From NCBI RefSeq assembly GCF_001636845.1, contig NZ_LITT01000011.1, positions 310,001 through 374,000 on the forward strand: DNA of 64,000 nucleotides. Reading direction: 5' to 3'. The translations under genes were made by a program, and so were the position numbers. Under the pieces are notes generated by a model. The model did not search any database, was not told where the DNA came from, and was given only the letters and a program-made list of their open reading frames with translations. Shown here one piece after another: positions 9,616 through 19,178 of this stretch (position 1 is its first letter; the number at the start of each line of letters is the position of its first letter). This DNA comes from Clostridium ljungdahlii (GTDB lineage Bacteria; Bacillota; Clostridia; Clostridiales; Clostridiaceae).

Positions 9616-10467
9616 TCAATATTTAAAAAGTTCATTGTAAAAATCAGACATGTTTTTGAAAAATTCTTTAGGAGAAACTCCACATATTTGCTTAAAATCA
9701 TGAATAAAATGTGATTGATCAAAATAGCCCAGGATTTGAGATGTATTTACATAACTTTTATGCTCAGCTTTTTTTAACATATTTATTGAATAATTTATCC
9801 TAGAAATTCTTAAAAGCATTTTTGGATTTATCCCAATATACTCATTAAACAATCTATTTAAATGACGCTGGCTTACATATTCACTTAATGATAATTCTTT
9901 TACTGTTAGTACTCCATTTGCAGCTTTAATTTTCTCTAAGCTAGATCTCATAACTGCATGCTGCTTATTATTTTTCTCTACTGCTTCCAAAAAAATCCTA
10001 TTCACCATTGAAATCATATCATCTGCATTATTTGTAATCTCGGCAGCATGATTTAAGGAATCATACAGATGCTTGTCAACTTCATCTACTTGTGTTCGAA
10101 TATCACATAATTCTGATTGTTTTATACCAGTAATAGCATGCAGGCCACTCGGTACAAACTCAATAAAAAATCTTATTTTTTTAAAGTTCACATCATTTTT
10201 TACTATAACCGTTTTTGTTGTTGCTCCCCAAAGGCTTAATGAAAAATCACTATTTTCATAAGTATATATAATACAACCACTGCAGTCAGGTATTAAAGTT
10301 AAATAGCTAATATTATCACTGTACCTTCCCATTTCTTTTGGATTGGGAAATAATATAGTATAGTGTGCAATATATTTTCTAAGCAGAGGATGAGGCTCTA
10401 TGTATATGTAATTAGGTGTTTCTTTCATTTTTAAATGCTTCTTTACTGAAATATCATTAAAGAACAA
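9616..10467 (-). CDS. AraC family transcriptional regulator
   Basis: 283 residues. The N-terminal 160 form a ligand-sensing domain without a recognised name. The C-terminal 100 carry the two AraC helix-turn-helix motifs (LSLSEYVSQRHLNRLFNEY and ILGYFDQSHFIHDFKQICGV, ending SPKEFF). It starts at TTG, supported by a perfect AGGAGG 7 nt upstream. It lies between the VOC gene and proX on the same strand, 40 bp from the former, and may control it. The ligand cannot be inferred. Confidence 0.9.
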   Translation of the reverse strand: MFFNDISVKKHLKMKETPNYIYIEPHPLLRKYIAHYTILFPNPKEMGRYSDNISYLTLIPDCSGCIIYTYENSDFSLSLWGATTKTVIVKNDVNFKKIRFFIEFVPSGLHAITGIKQSELCDIRTQVDEVDKHLYDSLNHAAEITNNADDMISMVNRIFLEAVEKNNKQHAVMRSSLEKIKAANGVLTVKELSLSEYVSQRHLNRLFNEYIGINPKMLLRISRINYSINMLKKAEHKSYVNTSQILGYFDQSHFIHDFKQICGVSPKEFFKNMSDFYNELFKY

Positions 10468-10488
10468 ATCTATTCCTCCTATGTAAAA

Positions 10489-11046
10489 CTATTCTCCTGT
10501 TAATTTCACATATGTTGGTACATGTCCTGTATATGAAAGAAACTTATCTATAATATATTTGGTCTCAATCTTAAGACTTGAAGTATTAATACAAGGATGA
10601 CATCCCACATATTCCTCTCTTATTACATCCTCATCTATCAAAAGTTTTACGTTATGTTCTGCATCATTCATAAGTCCCATAACACTCACAGAACCTGGTG
10701 TAATATCAAGATATTTCTCCATATACTCCGCTGGTGCAAATGACAGACGGGAAGATTGAATCTGCGAGGACAATTCTTTTGTCTTGAACTTTTTATTCCC
10801 AGGCATCATAAGCAAATAAAAGTCAGTTTTTTGGCTGTTACATAAAAATAAATTTTTGCAAATGGTAATACCCAAAAGCTTCTCTACATCATGACAGTCC
10901 TCAATGCCTGCTGTTACATCGTGGTCTATTCGACTATAAGGAATATCCAGCTTCTCCAGTAAATCATAAACCGCCATCTCCTTGGATAATCGAGAATCTG
11001 CTGGTTTTGTAGTATAAATAGTTGGATCGATATATATATTTGACAT
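10489..11046 (-). CDS. Prolyl-tRNA editing deacylase (ProX/YbaK family)
   Basis: 185 residues with the YbaK/ProX fold: IDHDVTAGIEDCHDVEKLLG, CKNLFLCNSQKTDFYLLMMP with the conserved lysine, and VSVMGLMNDAEHNVKLLIDE. Family members hydrolyse mischarged aminoacyl-tRNA, chiefly Ala-tRNAPro, in trans to prolyl-tRNA synthetase. The length matches the clostridial ProX/PrdX type. GAGGTC precedes the ATG at normal spacing. The adjacent AraC gene starts 22 bp further along the same strand. Confidence 0.9.
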   Translation of the reverse strand: MSNIYIDPTIYTTKPADSRLSKEMAVYDLLEKLDIPYSRIDHDVTAGIEDCHDVEKLLGITICKNLFLCNSQKTDFYLLMMPGNKKFKTKELSSQIQSSRLSFAPAEYMEKYLDITPGSVSVMGLMNDAEHNVKLLIDEDVIREEYVGCHPCINTSSLKIETKYIIDKFLSYTGHVPTYVKLTGE

Positions 11047-11094
11047 TAATTAAGACCTCACTTTGTCCATTAGTTTAAATTATTATAACACAAA

Positions 11095-11970
11095 TTAACC
11101 TCTAGCTTCTGATATAAATGCCCTCATTGCAGCTGTTACCCATTTATTCTTGTGATATAGTATTTGTGTCATCATATTGAATTTACATCCATCCAAATCA
11201 AACCCAATAAGCTCACCACTTTTGATTTCTTTTTCTACTGTCATAACAGGAAGCAAGGTTATTCCAAGATTGCTCATCGTAAAGCTCTTAATTGCCTCAA
11301 TGCTTCCAACTTCTAAGGCTATATTGAGTTTCAAACCTGATTTTTGAAACATTTTCTCAAAAATATTTCTATAGCTGCACCCTTTTTCCGTTACAATTAA
11401 AGGCTCATCTTTAATATCTTCCATTGTAACTTGTCTTTTGCTAGAAAGCCTATTTACTGGAGAGGTTAAAAATATCATTGGTTCATTATAAGACACACAG
11501 GATATCAAATCTGGGTCAACAATTGGTTTATCCAATATAAATGCCAAATCAACTATATTGTTTTTAAGCATACTTCGTAAATCTGAACAAACACCTACTT
11601 TAATTATAACTTCCACTTCAGGATATTTCATATGATAATTTTTAAGCAATTCTGGGAGTCTCATAGTACATAGGGATTCAACAATTCCTATTTTTAGAAT
11701 TCCACAGGGAACATCTATATCACTTACTGCCTCTTTAGCTTCATCTGTAAGGCCTATTATATTTTCTGCATATTTAAGAAACACCTTACCCTTTGAAGTA
11801 AGATGCATTTTTCTCCCAATTTTTTCAAAAAGTTTTACGCCAAGCTCTTCTTCTAAAAGTTGAATTTGTGTCGTAATAGTAGACTGGGCATATCCCAATT
11901 CCTCTGCTGCCTTAGTATAACTTTTCAAATGAGCAATTTCAGAAAATGTTCTTAGATTTCTAAATTCCAT
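11095..11970 (-). CDS. LysR family transcriptional regulator
   Basis: 291 residues. A winged HTH lies at 1-60 (TFSEIAHLKSYTKAAEELGY, then AQSTITTQIQLLEEELGVKL), followed by a linker helix and a periplasmic-binding-protein-like effector domain (about 90-290). GGAGG precedes the ATG. It is divergent from the APC permease at 12184, across a 213-bp gap with several T-N11-A-type sites. In LysR systems this usually means control of the divergent gene, so it may sense the permease substrate, probably an amino acid. Confidence 0.92.
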   Translation of the reverse strand: MEFRNLRTFSEIAHLKSYTKAAEELGYAQSTITTQIQLLEEELGVKLFEKIGRKMHLTSKGKVFLKYAENIIGLTDEAKEAVSDIDVPCGILKIGIVESLCTMRLPELLKNYHMKYPEVEVIIKVGVCSDLRSMLKNNIVDLAFILDKPIVDPDLISCVSYNEPMIFLTSPVNRLSSKRQVTMEDIKDEPLIVTEKGCSYRNIFEKMFQKSGLKLNIALEVGSIEAIKSFTMSNLGITLLPVMTVEKEIKSGELIGFDLDGCKFNMMTQILYHKNKWVTAAMRAFISEARG

Positions 11971-12183
11971 ATCATACCTCCACTTACTTCAATAAAATTG
12001 AACTGTACTTTCAAATAATTCAATTTTATTAATGGTTAATCTTATGCTACTATAAATTTATTGGAAATTCAATGAACTTTTTAAGGTAAGCTTTTGCAAA
12101 AGTATACTGGTTTTAATTGTTCAATTATGATGCATATTTGAATCTATTATTAAAAATAATATTATGCCATTAGGAGAAAACTT

Positions 12184-13428
12184 ATGAGTAAAAATAAAAA
12201 CATTGGAACAATAACACTTTGCGGTCTTATAGTAGGACCGGTACTAGGATCAGGAATAGTTCTATTGCCACCTCTTGCCTACAAACTGATTGGAAAATGG
12301 GCAATACCAGCCTGGATTATAATAATGCTGCTTGGCATTATATTTGCCTATGTTTTTGTATTTCTAAGCTTGAAAAGTCCTGGAAATGAAGGTGCTGCAA
12401 TTGCAGTTGGAAATGCTTTTGGAAATTTTTTTCGAGAACTGACTTCAAACTTTCTTACAGCTGCAGTTTGTTTTGGCCCCACAGCAGTTTTGATTACAGC
12501 TGCAGGCTTTTTGAAAAACTTTAACATACTTTCAAATATTAAAGTTGAAATGATTGCATTTGGAATGGAAATTATATGTGCTTTAATCCTTATATGTGGT
12601 GTAAAAACTCTGGCAAAATTCACTTTAATTTTAACAGGACTCACAGCCACATTATTGTTTTCTGGGAGCATATATACCTTGATTTTTGCTTCAAATGCAC
12701 ATACACCTGAAACATCATTTTCTTTTTCTAAGTTTGGATATACCCTTTTACTTTTATTTTGGGCAATCATAGGATGGGAAATCATAGGAAACTATATAGA
12801 AGACATAAAAAATCCAAAAATTACACTTATAAAAGCGATGACAATCAGTCTTATAGTTATTATCAGCTTATATATTACTGTTGCACTTTCCATACAAAAT
12901 GTATCTTCAAACAGTCACGATATACTGGCAATTATGACCCCACTATTTGGTTCATTTTCTTTGCCTATAATTACTATTGCTGCATCAGGACTGTGTATGT
13001 GTACCTATCTTATGATAGTTGGAGGGGTTTCAAGAATGAGTGCAAAGCGTGCTGCAAACAATAAGTTGCCCATTTATCTCTCATATGTAAACAAAAATGG
13101 AAGTCCCATCAATGCTATAATAACACTTGTATGTATACATCTTGTAGTTTTATCTCTGACTGCTGCAAATTTTTTAAGTCTGGACAAGATTGTAACCTGT
13201 GCTAACGTATTTTTTATATCCAATGCAATAGTTGGTTTAGCCGCAGGATTTAAATTACTCCACAACATTAAACTCAAAATTGCAATTTCAATACTCATTG
13301 TATCATTTACACTGTTGTTATTTAAAGCAGCTTTATGGAGTCTTTCACTTCTAATTATAGTCGTGCTTTTATCTATATATAACAACAAAAGACTTAGCAA
13401 GCAGAAAGTCCCTAGTTACTGCGGTTAA
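12184..13428 (+). CDS. APC-superfamily amino acid permease/exporter
   Basis: 414 residues with about 11-12 membrane helices. TM1 contains the broken-helix motif GPVLGSGIVLLPPLA, characteristic of the amino acid-polyamine-organocation superfamily. Length and the short N-terminus resemble the YjeH-type exporters more than the larger importers. The divergent LysR gene probably regulates it. Substrate inferred only as an amino acid or amine. A ribosome site (TAGGAG) is 7 nt upstream, and a strong terminator follows the stop. Confidence 0.85.
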   Translation: MSKNKNIGTITLCGLIVGPVLGSGIVLLPPLAYKLIGKWAIPAWIIIMLLGIIFAYVFVFLSLKSPGNEGAAIAVGNAFGNFFRELTSNFLTAAVCFGPTAVLITAAGFLKNFNILSNIKVEMIAFGMEIICALILICGVKTLAKFTLILTGLTATLLFSGSIYTLIFASNAHTPETSFSFSKFGYTLLLLFWAIIGWEIIGNYIEDIKNPKITLIKAMTISLIVIISLYITVALSIQNVSSNSHDILAIMTPLFGSFSLPIITIAASGLCMCTYLMIVGGVSRMSAKRAANNKLPIYLSYVNKNGSPINAIITLVCIHLVVLSLTAANFLSLDKIVTCANVFFISNAIVGLAAGFKLLHNIKLKIAISILIVSFTLLLFKAALWSLSLLIIVVLLSIYNNKRLSKQKVPSYCG

Positions 13429-13472
13429 AATGTAGTTAACTCAACTTTCGCACATTTAAATATTTTGTATAT

Positions 13473-13533
13473 AAGTCTAAGATCTTTTGAATTGTTTGAG
13501 GTACGAGTTTTCAAAAGATCTTAGACTTTTTCA
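13473..13533 (+). terminator. Strong terminator of the permease gene
   Basis: A perfect 19-bp inverted repeat, 13473-13491 with 13510-13528 (core AAGATCTTTTGAA), is followed by TTTT. It sits between the convergent permease and htpG genes. Confidence 0.85.
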
Positions 13534-13594
13534 ATTTTTTACTTAGACTTATTAAAAGTTTTTAACGTGGTGAGATTTGTCAGCATATTCCTCT

Positions 13595-15469
13595 TTACTT
13601 AATCAAACAGCAAACATCATTTGCAAATTCCACAGGATCATCTACAGGCAGTCCTTCAATCATAAGTGCCTGATTATATAATACATTTGAAAGCATTTTA
13701 AGTTTATCTTTGTCATTTTCAAATGCATCTTTTATTGATTTAAACATTTGGTGATTTGTATTTATCTCTAAAATTTTATCTGCTTTTACATTTTGATTGT
13801 TTGGCATTGTATTAAGTACTTTTTCCATATCAATTGACAATTCACCACCATTTGCAAGACAAACAGGATGGGTCTTTAATCTGTTTGATGCCCTAACTTC
13901 TTTAACTTTTCCATTTAATGTTTCTTTCATGAAATCAAACAGTTCTTTATTTTCCTTTGTTTCCTTTTCGCTTTCCTTGTCATCAGATTCAAATCCTAAA
14001 TCTTTGCTTGAAACAGATTTAAATTCCTTTTCCTTGTATTTCATAAGCATCTTAATTGCAAATTCGTCAACCTCATCTGTAAAGTACAACATTTCATATC
14101 CTTTATCCTTAACAACTTCAGTTTGTGGTAATTTTTCAATTTTATCTATGTTTTCACCAGTTGCATAATATATAAACTTCTGATCTTCCTTCATACGGGA
14201 AACATATTCGTCAAGGCTTACAAGCTTTTTCTCTGTAGAAGAATAGAACATAAGTAAGTCTTGAAGTACCTCTTTATTGCCTCCAAAATCAGCATAAACA
14301 CCATATTTAAGCTGTCTCCCAAAGTTTTTATAAAACTCATCATACTTTTCTCTATCATTTTTCTGCATTAATAAAAGTTCACTTTTAATTTTTTCCTTTA
14401 TCTTTTTTGCAATAAATTTAAGCTGTCTATCATGCTGCAAAAGTTCTCTTGAAATATTAAGTGAAAGATCTGCTGAATCAACCAGTCCCTGTACAAAGCT
14501 AAAGTAATCTGGTAAAAGGTCTCCACATTTCTCCATTATGAGAACGCCATTTGAATAGAGTTCCAATCCCTTTTCAAATTCCTTAGTATAGAAATCAAAC
14601 GGTGCTCTAGCTGGAATAAAAAGTAAGGTATTATAACTTACAACACCTTCAACACTCGAATGAATTACCTTAAGAGGTTTTTCATATCCAAAATGTTTAT
14701 CCATATAAAATTGATTATAATCTTCGGGCTTCAATTCATTTTTATTTTTTCTCCAAATTGGAACCATACTATTTAAAGTTTCATCTTCAAAATACTCTTC
14801 ATGTTCATCCTTACTGCCTTCTTTTAGTTTGCTTTTTTTTACCATCATTTTAATTGGATACTTTATAAAATCAGAGTATTTTTTAACCAATGACCTTATT
14901 TTATATTCATCTAAAAATTCATCGTACTTTTCATCATCAGTACTTTCTTTAATTTTCAATGTAATTTCAGTTCCAACTTCATTTTTTTCACAAGGCTCAA
15001 TGGTATATCCTTCTACGCCCTTTGATTCCCACTTATATGCTTCATCTGAATTCAAGGCACGGCTTTTTACAGTAACTAAATCTGACACCATAAAAGCAGA
15101 GTAAAAGCCAACTCCAAACTGACCTATGATATCTACTCCTTCTTTTGCTTCATTTTCATTTTTAAATGTAAAGGAACCACTTTTTGCAATAGTACCTAGA
15201 TTATTTTCAAGTTCATCTTTTGTCATACCTATACCAGTATCGGTAATAGTAAGGGTTCTGTTTTCTTTATCTGCTGCAATTCTAATATAAAAGTCTTCTT
15301 TATTAAAGCTAACATTTTCATCAACTAGTGAACGATAATAACTTTTATCAATTGCATCACTGGCATTTGATATAAGTTCCCTCAAAAATATTTCCTTATT
15401 TGTGTAAATAGAATTAATCATTAAATTAAGTAATCTTTTGGATTCAGCCTTAAATTGTTTTGTAGTCAT
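13595..15469 (-). CDS. htpG: Chaperone HtpG (Hsp90)
   Basis: 624 residues, full length. The GHKL ATPase domain has [27 protein letters not shown] and [15 protein letters not shown]. The middle domain has [14 protein letters not shown], and the C-terminal dimerisation domain ends at 630 of the open frame. It is an ATP-dependent cytosolic chaperone. The frame opens at 15487, but the ATG at 15469 ([14 protein letters not shown]) has AAAGGA at 9 nt and is the family start. A perfect CIRCE and a promoter lie about 200 bp upstream, so HrcA should repress it. Confidence 0.97.
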   Translation of the reverse strand: MTTKQFKAESKRLLNLMINSIYTNKEIFLRELISNASDAIDKSYYRSLVDENVSFNKEDFYIRIAADKENRTLTITDTGIGMTKDELENNLGTIAKSGSFTFKNENEAKEGVDIIGQFGVGFYSAFMVSDLVTVKSRALNSDEAYKWESKGVEGYTIEPCEKNEVGTEITLKIKESTDDEKYDEFLDEYKIRSLVKKYSDFIKYPIKMMVKKSKLKEGSKDEHEEYFEDETLNSMVPIWRKNKNELKPEDYNQFYMDKHFGYEKPLKVIHSSVEGVVSYNTLLFIPARAPFDFYTKEFEKGLELYSNGVLIMEKCGDLLPDYFSFVQGLVDSADLSLNISRELLQHDRQLKFIAKKIKEKIKSELLLMQKNDREKYDEFYKNFGRQLKYGVYADFGGNKEVLQDLLMFYSSTEKKLVSLDEYVSRMKEDQKFIYYATGENIDKIEKLPQTEVVKDKGYEMLYFTDEVDEFAIKMLMKYKEKEFKSVSSKDLGFESDDKESEKETKENKELFDFMKETLNGKVKEVRASNRLKTHPVCLANGGELSIDMEKVLNTMPNNQNVKADKILEINTNHQMFKSIKDAFENDKDKLKMLSNVLYNQALMIEGLPVDDPVEFANDVCCLIK

Positions 15470-15657
15470 TTTATCATTTCCTTTCATCTCAATAAAAACA
15501 TTTTGTTATATTTAATAGAATCAATTTAAGAAAGCCTCGCTTATAAACATAAGTTAGCGCGGCTATTTAACAGTAATCAAGCCGTCCTTACTACTTCCTT
15601 CTGTTTCGAATAAATAAGTATTAATCGGAACATAAAAACGCCTCTAAATTATTTTTA

Positions 15658-15684
15658 TTAGCACTCATAATAACTGAGTGCTAA
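15658..15684 (-). promoter_or_regulatory. CIRCE operator (HrcA site) of htpG
   Basis: TTAGCACTC-N9-GAGTGCTAA, an exact match to the CIRCE consensus. The predicted transcription start from the adjacent promoter falls inside it, the usual arrangement for HrcA repression. The leader to htpG is about 190 nt and includes a hairpin near 15532-15565. Confidence 0.95.
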
Positions 15685-15688
15685 TTTT

Positions 15689-15716
15689 ATTTTAGCAATT
15701 ATTTCATCTTTGTCAA
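15689..15716 (-). promoter_or_regulatory. Sigma-A promoter of htpG
   Basis: On the minus strand TTGACA (15716-15711), a 16-nt spacer, then TAAAAT (15694-15689), placed just upstream of the CIRCE. Confidence 0.75.
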
Positions 15717-15757
15717 TATGTTTTTTATAAAGTTTTCCGAAAAAACAATCTTTTAAA

Positions 15758-17536
15758 TTAATTATATATATCAGAAAACTCCAAATTGATTTTCTCAGTG
15801 CAATTCTTTTCAATACCATATTCACTCTTACTAGAAGTTTTACCATCTACTAATTTACATGGAATATGAATGATAAATTCGCTGCCGTGACCTTCTCTAC
15901 TTTTTACTGATATAGTTCCATCATGTAATTCTACTAAAGCTTTTACTAGTGAAAGCCCTATTCCACTTCCTTCATTCTCTCTTGTAAGAGATTTATCAAC
16001 TTGTACAAAGCGTTCAAATATAGAATTTAACTTTTCTTTAGGAATACCCTTGCCTGTATCTTTTACCTTTATAACAATACTTTTCTTGCCATCTTCTATA
16101 CTAACCATAATCTTACCGCCGCGTGGAGTAAATTTTATAGCATTTGATAACAAATTCAACATAATTCTCTCTATTTCTTCCGGATCACAGGCTATAACTT
16201 TTTCTTCTACATCCGTATCAAATACTATAGATAATCCTTTTCTTTTTATATAGTCAGCTACAGAAAGAGTTGTATCTTCTACAAGGCTTACTATATTATA
16301 ATTAACTTCATCTATACTAAAGTATCCCGAATCTATCTTCGTTATGTCAATTAAATTGTTTACCAGCCTTAAAAGGCGGTAGCAATTTTGTTCCATTATT
16401 TTTATATATTTGTATCTATCTGAACATGGATTCTCGCAGGTACATTCCTCTAACTTAAGTTTATACACCTGTATGGCTGAAAAAATAAGATTAATAGGTG
16501 TTCTGAGTTCATGAGAAATGTTGGCAAAAAAGTCTGTTTTCATTCTGTCACACTTTTTCATCTCACTTAGCCTAATTCTTTCTTTTTCTATATTTTTTTG
16601 TAATTGTTCCATACATCTTTTTTCAGTTACATCTACAGCTACTGCTATTAACATGTTTCGTTTATCAGTCAATTTTCCAATACATGCTAAGTAAAAATCC
16701 CATATCCGTATACTACCATGTTTTGTCTTTACAGGATATTCGCCGCTGTTTTGTTTTTCGCTAAAGTTTGATAGCTTATACATATCTTCTTTAAATACAT
16801 CCGATATTTCTGCTAATTTAGATGTTGTAGGAATATCGTCAATGGTATATCCTGTAATGTCACTCCATGTTCTATTGATCTTTAATACTTCACCATCTTG
16901 TGTATATATCATTACAGGAACTGGGGCTTCTTCTACGGAATATCGAAATTTTCTCTCACTTTCTCTTAGAGCCTCTTCAGTTTTTGTGCGTTCAGTAATT
17001 TCTTCCTCTAGTGTAATATTAAATTCTTTAAGTTCTTCAGTTATCTCCTCTAACTGACGTTTTCTTTCATACACTTGTTTTTTCAAATCATCATTGTTTA
17101 CTTTCATTTCAAGCTGTATCGCCCTAATCTTTAGCTGATTATCAACCCGTGTAGCAACCTCTTTATAATTAAATGGTACAGTTATATAATCAGAAGCTCC
17201 AGCAGCAAATACCTTGTCTTTATCAATAGACTCATTTTCATCAATGATAAAAATAACAGGAATTTTCTGAAGTTTATAACTAGCCTTTAACCTTTCACAA
17301 ATTTCATATCCATATGTATTTTCCATATTAGCTTTAAGTAAAATTATATCCGGTATATTTTCTCTTATAGATTTAAGTCCTAATTTATAACTAGAAGCAT
17401 TCCTAACACAGTATTCTTTCTGTTCGAACATTGCCGTAAGTATTCTAAGGTTGTAATAGGAATCATCAATAATAAGTACATTAGAATTATTTAAAAGAAT
17501 TTGCATATTATCCATATCCATGATTTGCTGCTCCAT
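15758..17536 (-). CDS. Hybrid histidine kinase with degenerate receiver, PAS and kinase domains
   Basis: 592 residues, no membrane segment. Order: receiver-like domain (about 17-135), coiled coil (about 140-190), PAS (about 195-310), HisKA with HELRTPINLIFSAIQ, and HATPase (NLLSNAIKFTPRGG, GSGIGLSLVKALVE). The receiver keeps the acidic pair (IIDDS), but the phosphoacceptor Asp is Lys (ILLKANM) and the usual TKPF lysine is Val (ITVPF), so it cannot be phosphorylated normally. A CTCENPC loop interrupts the HisKA helices. The ATG at 17536 lacks a ribosome site; the ATG at 17521 has GGAG at 9 nt. A palindromic element lies 11 bp upstream, separating it from the FIST gene. Confidence 0.9.
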   Translation of the reverse strand: MEQQIMDMDNMQILLNNSNVLIIDDSYYNLRILTAMFEQKEYCVRNASSYKLGLKSIRENIPDIILLKANMENTYGYEICERLKASYKLQKIPVIFIIDENESIDKDKVFAAGASDYITVPFNYKEVATRVDNQLKIRAIQLEMKVNNDDLKKQVYERKRQLEEITEELKEFNITLEEEITERTKTEEALRESERKFRYSVEEAPVPVMIYTQDGEVLKINRTWSDITGYTIDDIPTTSKLAEISDVFKEDMYKLSNFSEKQNSGEYPVKTKHGSIRIWDFYLACIGKLTDKRNMLIAVAVDVTEKRCMEQLQKNIEKERIRLSEMKKCDRMKTDFFANISHELRTPINLIFSAIQVYKLKLEECTCENPCSDRYKYIKIMEQNCYRLLRLVNNLIDITKIDSGYFSIDEVNYNIVSLVEDTTLSVADYIKRKGLSIVFDTDVEEKVIACDPEEIERIMLNLLSNAIKFTPRGGKIMVSIEDGKKSIVIKVKDTGKGIPKEKLNSIFERFVQVDKSLTRENEGSGIGLSLVKALVELHDGTISVKSREGHGSEFIIHIPCKLVDGKTSSKSEYGIEKNCTEKINLEFSDIYN

Positions 17537-17546
17537 TTCACAATAT

Positions 17547-17690
17547 TTTATCCGATGACTACCTGCTCTAATACTCCCACTTCTCCAAGTGGAAGTAAAG
17601 AGCAGCTACGTCCCTGGATAACGATTTCTAAGCATCATGTGGAGTTAAAACTCCATCTGATGCCAAGAACTCTGTTTATAAAATTTAATC
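17547..17690. mobile_element. IS200/IS605-like palindrome element, copy D
   Basis: Begins TTTTATCCGATGACTACC and ends CTCTGTTTATAAA. The left-end stem pairs GACTACCTGCTCT with AGAGCAGCTACGTC (17598-17611) around an ACTCCCACTT hairpin. The right-end hairpin pairs GCATCATGTGGAGT with its partial inverse (17632-17664). There is no transposase. It lies between the FIST gene and the kinase gene, 11 bp from the kinase ATG. Confidence 0.65.
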
Positions 17691-17725
17691 TGTATATTCT
17701 TCTAATTATATAAATAGTAATTCTT

Positions 17726-19072
17726 TTATATATTTGTTTTTGACTTAAAAACTACCATAGTAGCTGTTTGATTCATGTGCCCTATAAATTCTTCACCATA
17801 ACAAGAAAATCCAATTGTAGGAATATCTTTAAATATATCTCTATATTGTTCTTCAAGACCTTTTTTCTTTAGTTCACGGGTTCTCTGAACACAGTTAAAA
17901 TTTATAATTCCATCAATTTTCCCAAATTCATTAATTTTACTTTCAATAGCCCTCTTTGTGTCTTCAATAATATTTGTAGACTGAAGTAGTCTAACTTCAG
18001 TCCCTTCCAGTATATTACAATAAAACAACATACTTGTACCTTTTACTTGCTGAGGACTTCTAACAAACACATCATTTTTTCCTATTACTAAGCCAACAGG
18101 ATTTATCGTAAAATAATTTTGTGCATCTTCAATTGAATGTGCCCCTACAGCATTTGAATAAGCCACAATAGCTGGTTTATTGTTAAATTCAATGACTTCC
18201 CTGTTGCTTTCATCCACTTTATTTGCAGTTAAAACCGTATCTAAACACTTAAAGCTTTCTGTTTTAATAATACTAAACTCAGCATTGTCACTTATTTTAA
18301 GCATTATAATAACTGCTGAATCCGTATATGCCTTTCCATTTGCTAGTACATAGGTTTTTTTAAAATTATAATCATCTCCAGCAGATCCACCAATAAAAAA
18401 AACATTGGTTCTATTGCCTATCAAATCCATAATATTTTCTTCTTTCTTACTCACACCATCTATTAAAACTATACCAACAAACTTTTTCGTATTCATTGTA
18501 TATGCACTTTCATTAAAATACTCTTCTAAAGATGTAAAAGCCCTCTCCACATCTAAGCCTTGTTTCATCTTTTCAATTACTTCAACTTTGGCATCGGAAA
18601 CAATATTTGAATTAAAAGCCATTGCCACTACAGAATTCTTTAATAACTTTCCACTAACTATTTCACCTGAAGTAGAACATCCTACTACTAGACAATCTTT
18701 AAATGCTTCCTTCATTAAATTACTTAACTTATATTGGTCAAATTTAGAAGAAGCAAAAAATATTATAAGTTTAGCATTACAAGGAGCTAGTTTATTTTTA
18801 ATATCTTCTACCACTTCTTTTTCTAAGGATTTAGTTGAAAAAACTGATCTTATATTTATCCCCTTATATACTGAGTTTTTTACATCCATTTGTTCAACAA
18901 TTTTAATAAGTTTTTCTATGATAATTGGATCATCATAGGAATTGCTATCAAATTTATTTGGATTGATTCCCTTTAAAATAAATTTGGTTTTAGTCATTTC
19001 TGCAATAGCAGGATTTCCTTTAGAACGATGTTTAATCACATTATCAATAATTTCTTTTATCTTACCAGCCAA
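17726..19072 (-). CDS. FIST-domain sensory protein
   Basis: About 448 residues with FIST N (about 95-270, e.g. CLVVGCSTSGEIVSG, FIGGSAGDDYNFKKTYV) and FIST C (about 280-440, ending FSCYGEEFIGHMNQTATMVV). FIST is an intracellular ligand-sensing domain, thought to bind amino acids and to feed two-component or cyclic-nucleotide pathways. The frame opens with TTG at 19078 only 2 nt after GGGGG; TTG at 19072 is 8 nt away and preferred. It is directly upstream of the hybrid kinase on the same strand, with a repeat element between them, so it may supply the kinase signal. Confidence 0.87.
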   Translation of the reverse strand: MAGKIKEIIDNVIKHRSKGNPAIAEMTKTKFILKGINPNKFDSNSYDDPIIIEKLIKIVEQMDVKNSVYKGINIRSVFSTKSLEKEVVEDIKNKLAPCNAKLIIFFASSKFDQYKLSNLMKEAFKDCLVVGCSTSGEIVSGKLLKNSVVAMAFNSNIVSDAKVEVIEKMKQGLDVERAFTSLEEYFNESAYTMNTKKFVGIVLIDGVSKKEENIMDLIGNRTNVFFIGGSAGDDYNFKKTYVLANGKAYTDSAVIIMLKISDNAEFSIIKTESFKCLDTVLTANKVDESNREVIEFNNKPAIVAYSNAVGAHSIEDAQNYFTINPVGLVIGKNDVFVRSPQQVKGTSMLFYCNILEGTEVRLLQSTNIIEDTKRAIESKINEFGKIDGIINFNCVQRTRELKKKGLEEQYRDIFKDIPTIGFSCYGEEFIGHMNQTATMVVFKSKTNI

Positions 19073-19178
19073 GAACAATTCCCCCTTTTATGCTTAGTCA
19101 ATTCTTCGCTAATATCAGATTTTTATGTGGAAATACAAAACTATTATATACTAATTAAGTATAATTTTGTATAGTATA

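Noticed and set aside
13441-13470. Third copy of the 0.3-kb repeat (TTTCGCACATTT)
   Set aside because: Only the boundary box resembles the family; the central hairpin and CCTTCACT boxes are absent.
15658-15846. Open frame of 62 codons between htpG and the kinase
   Set aside because: It overlaps the kinase 3' end and runs through the htpG promoter and CIRCE, with no ribosome site.
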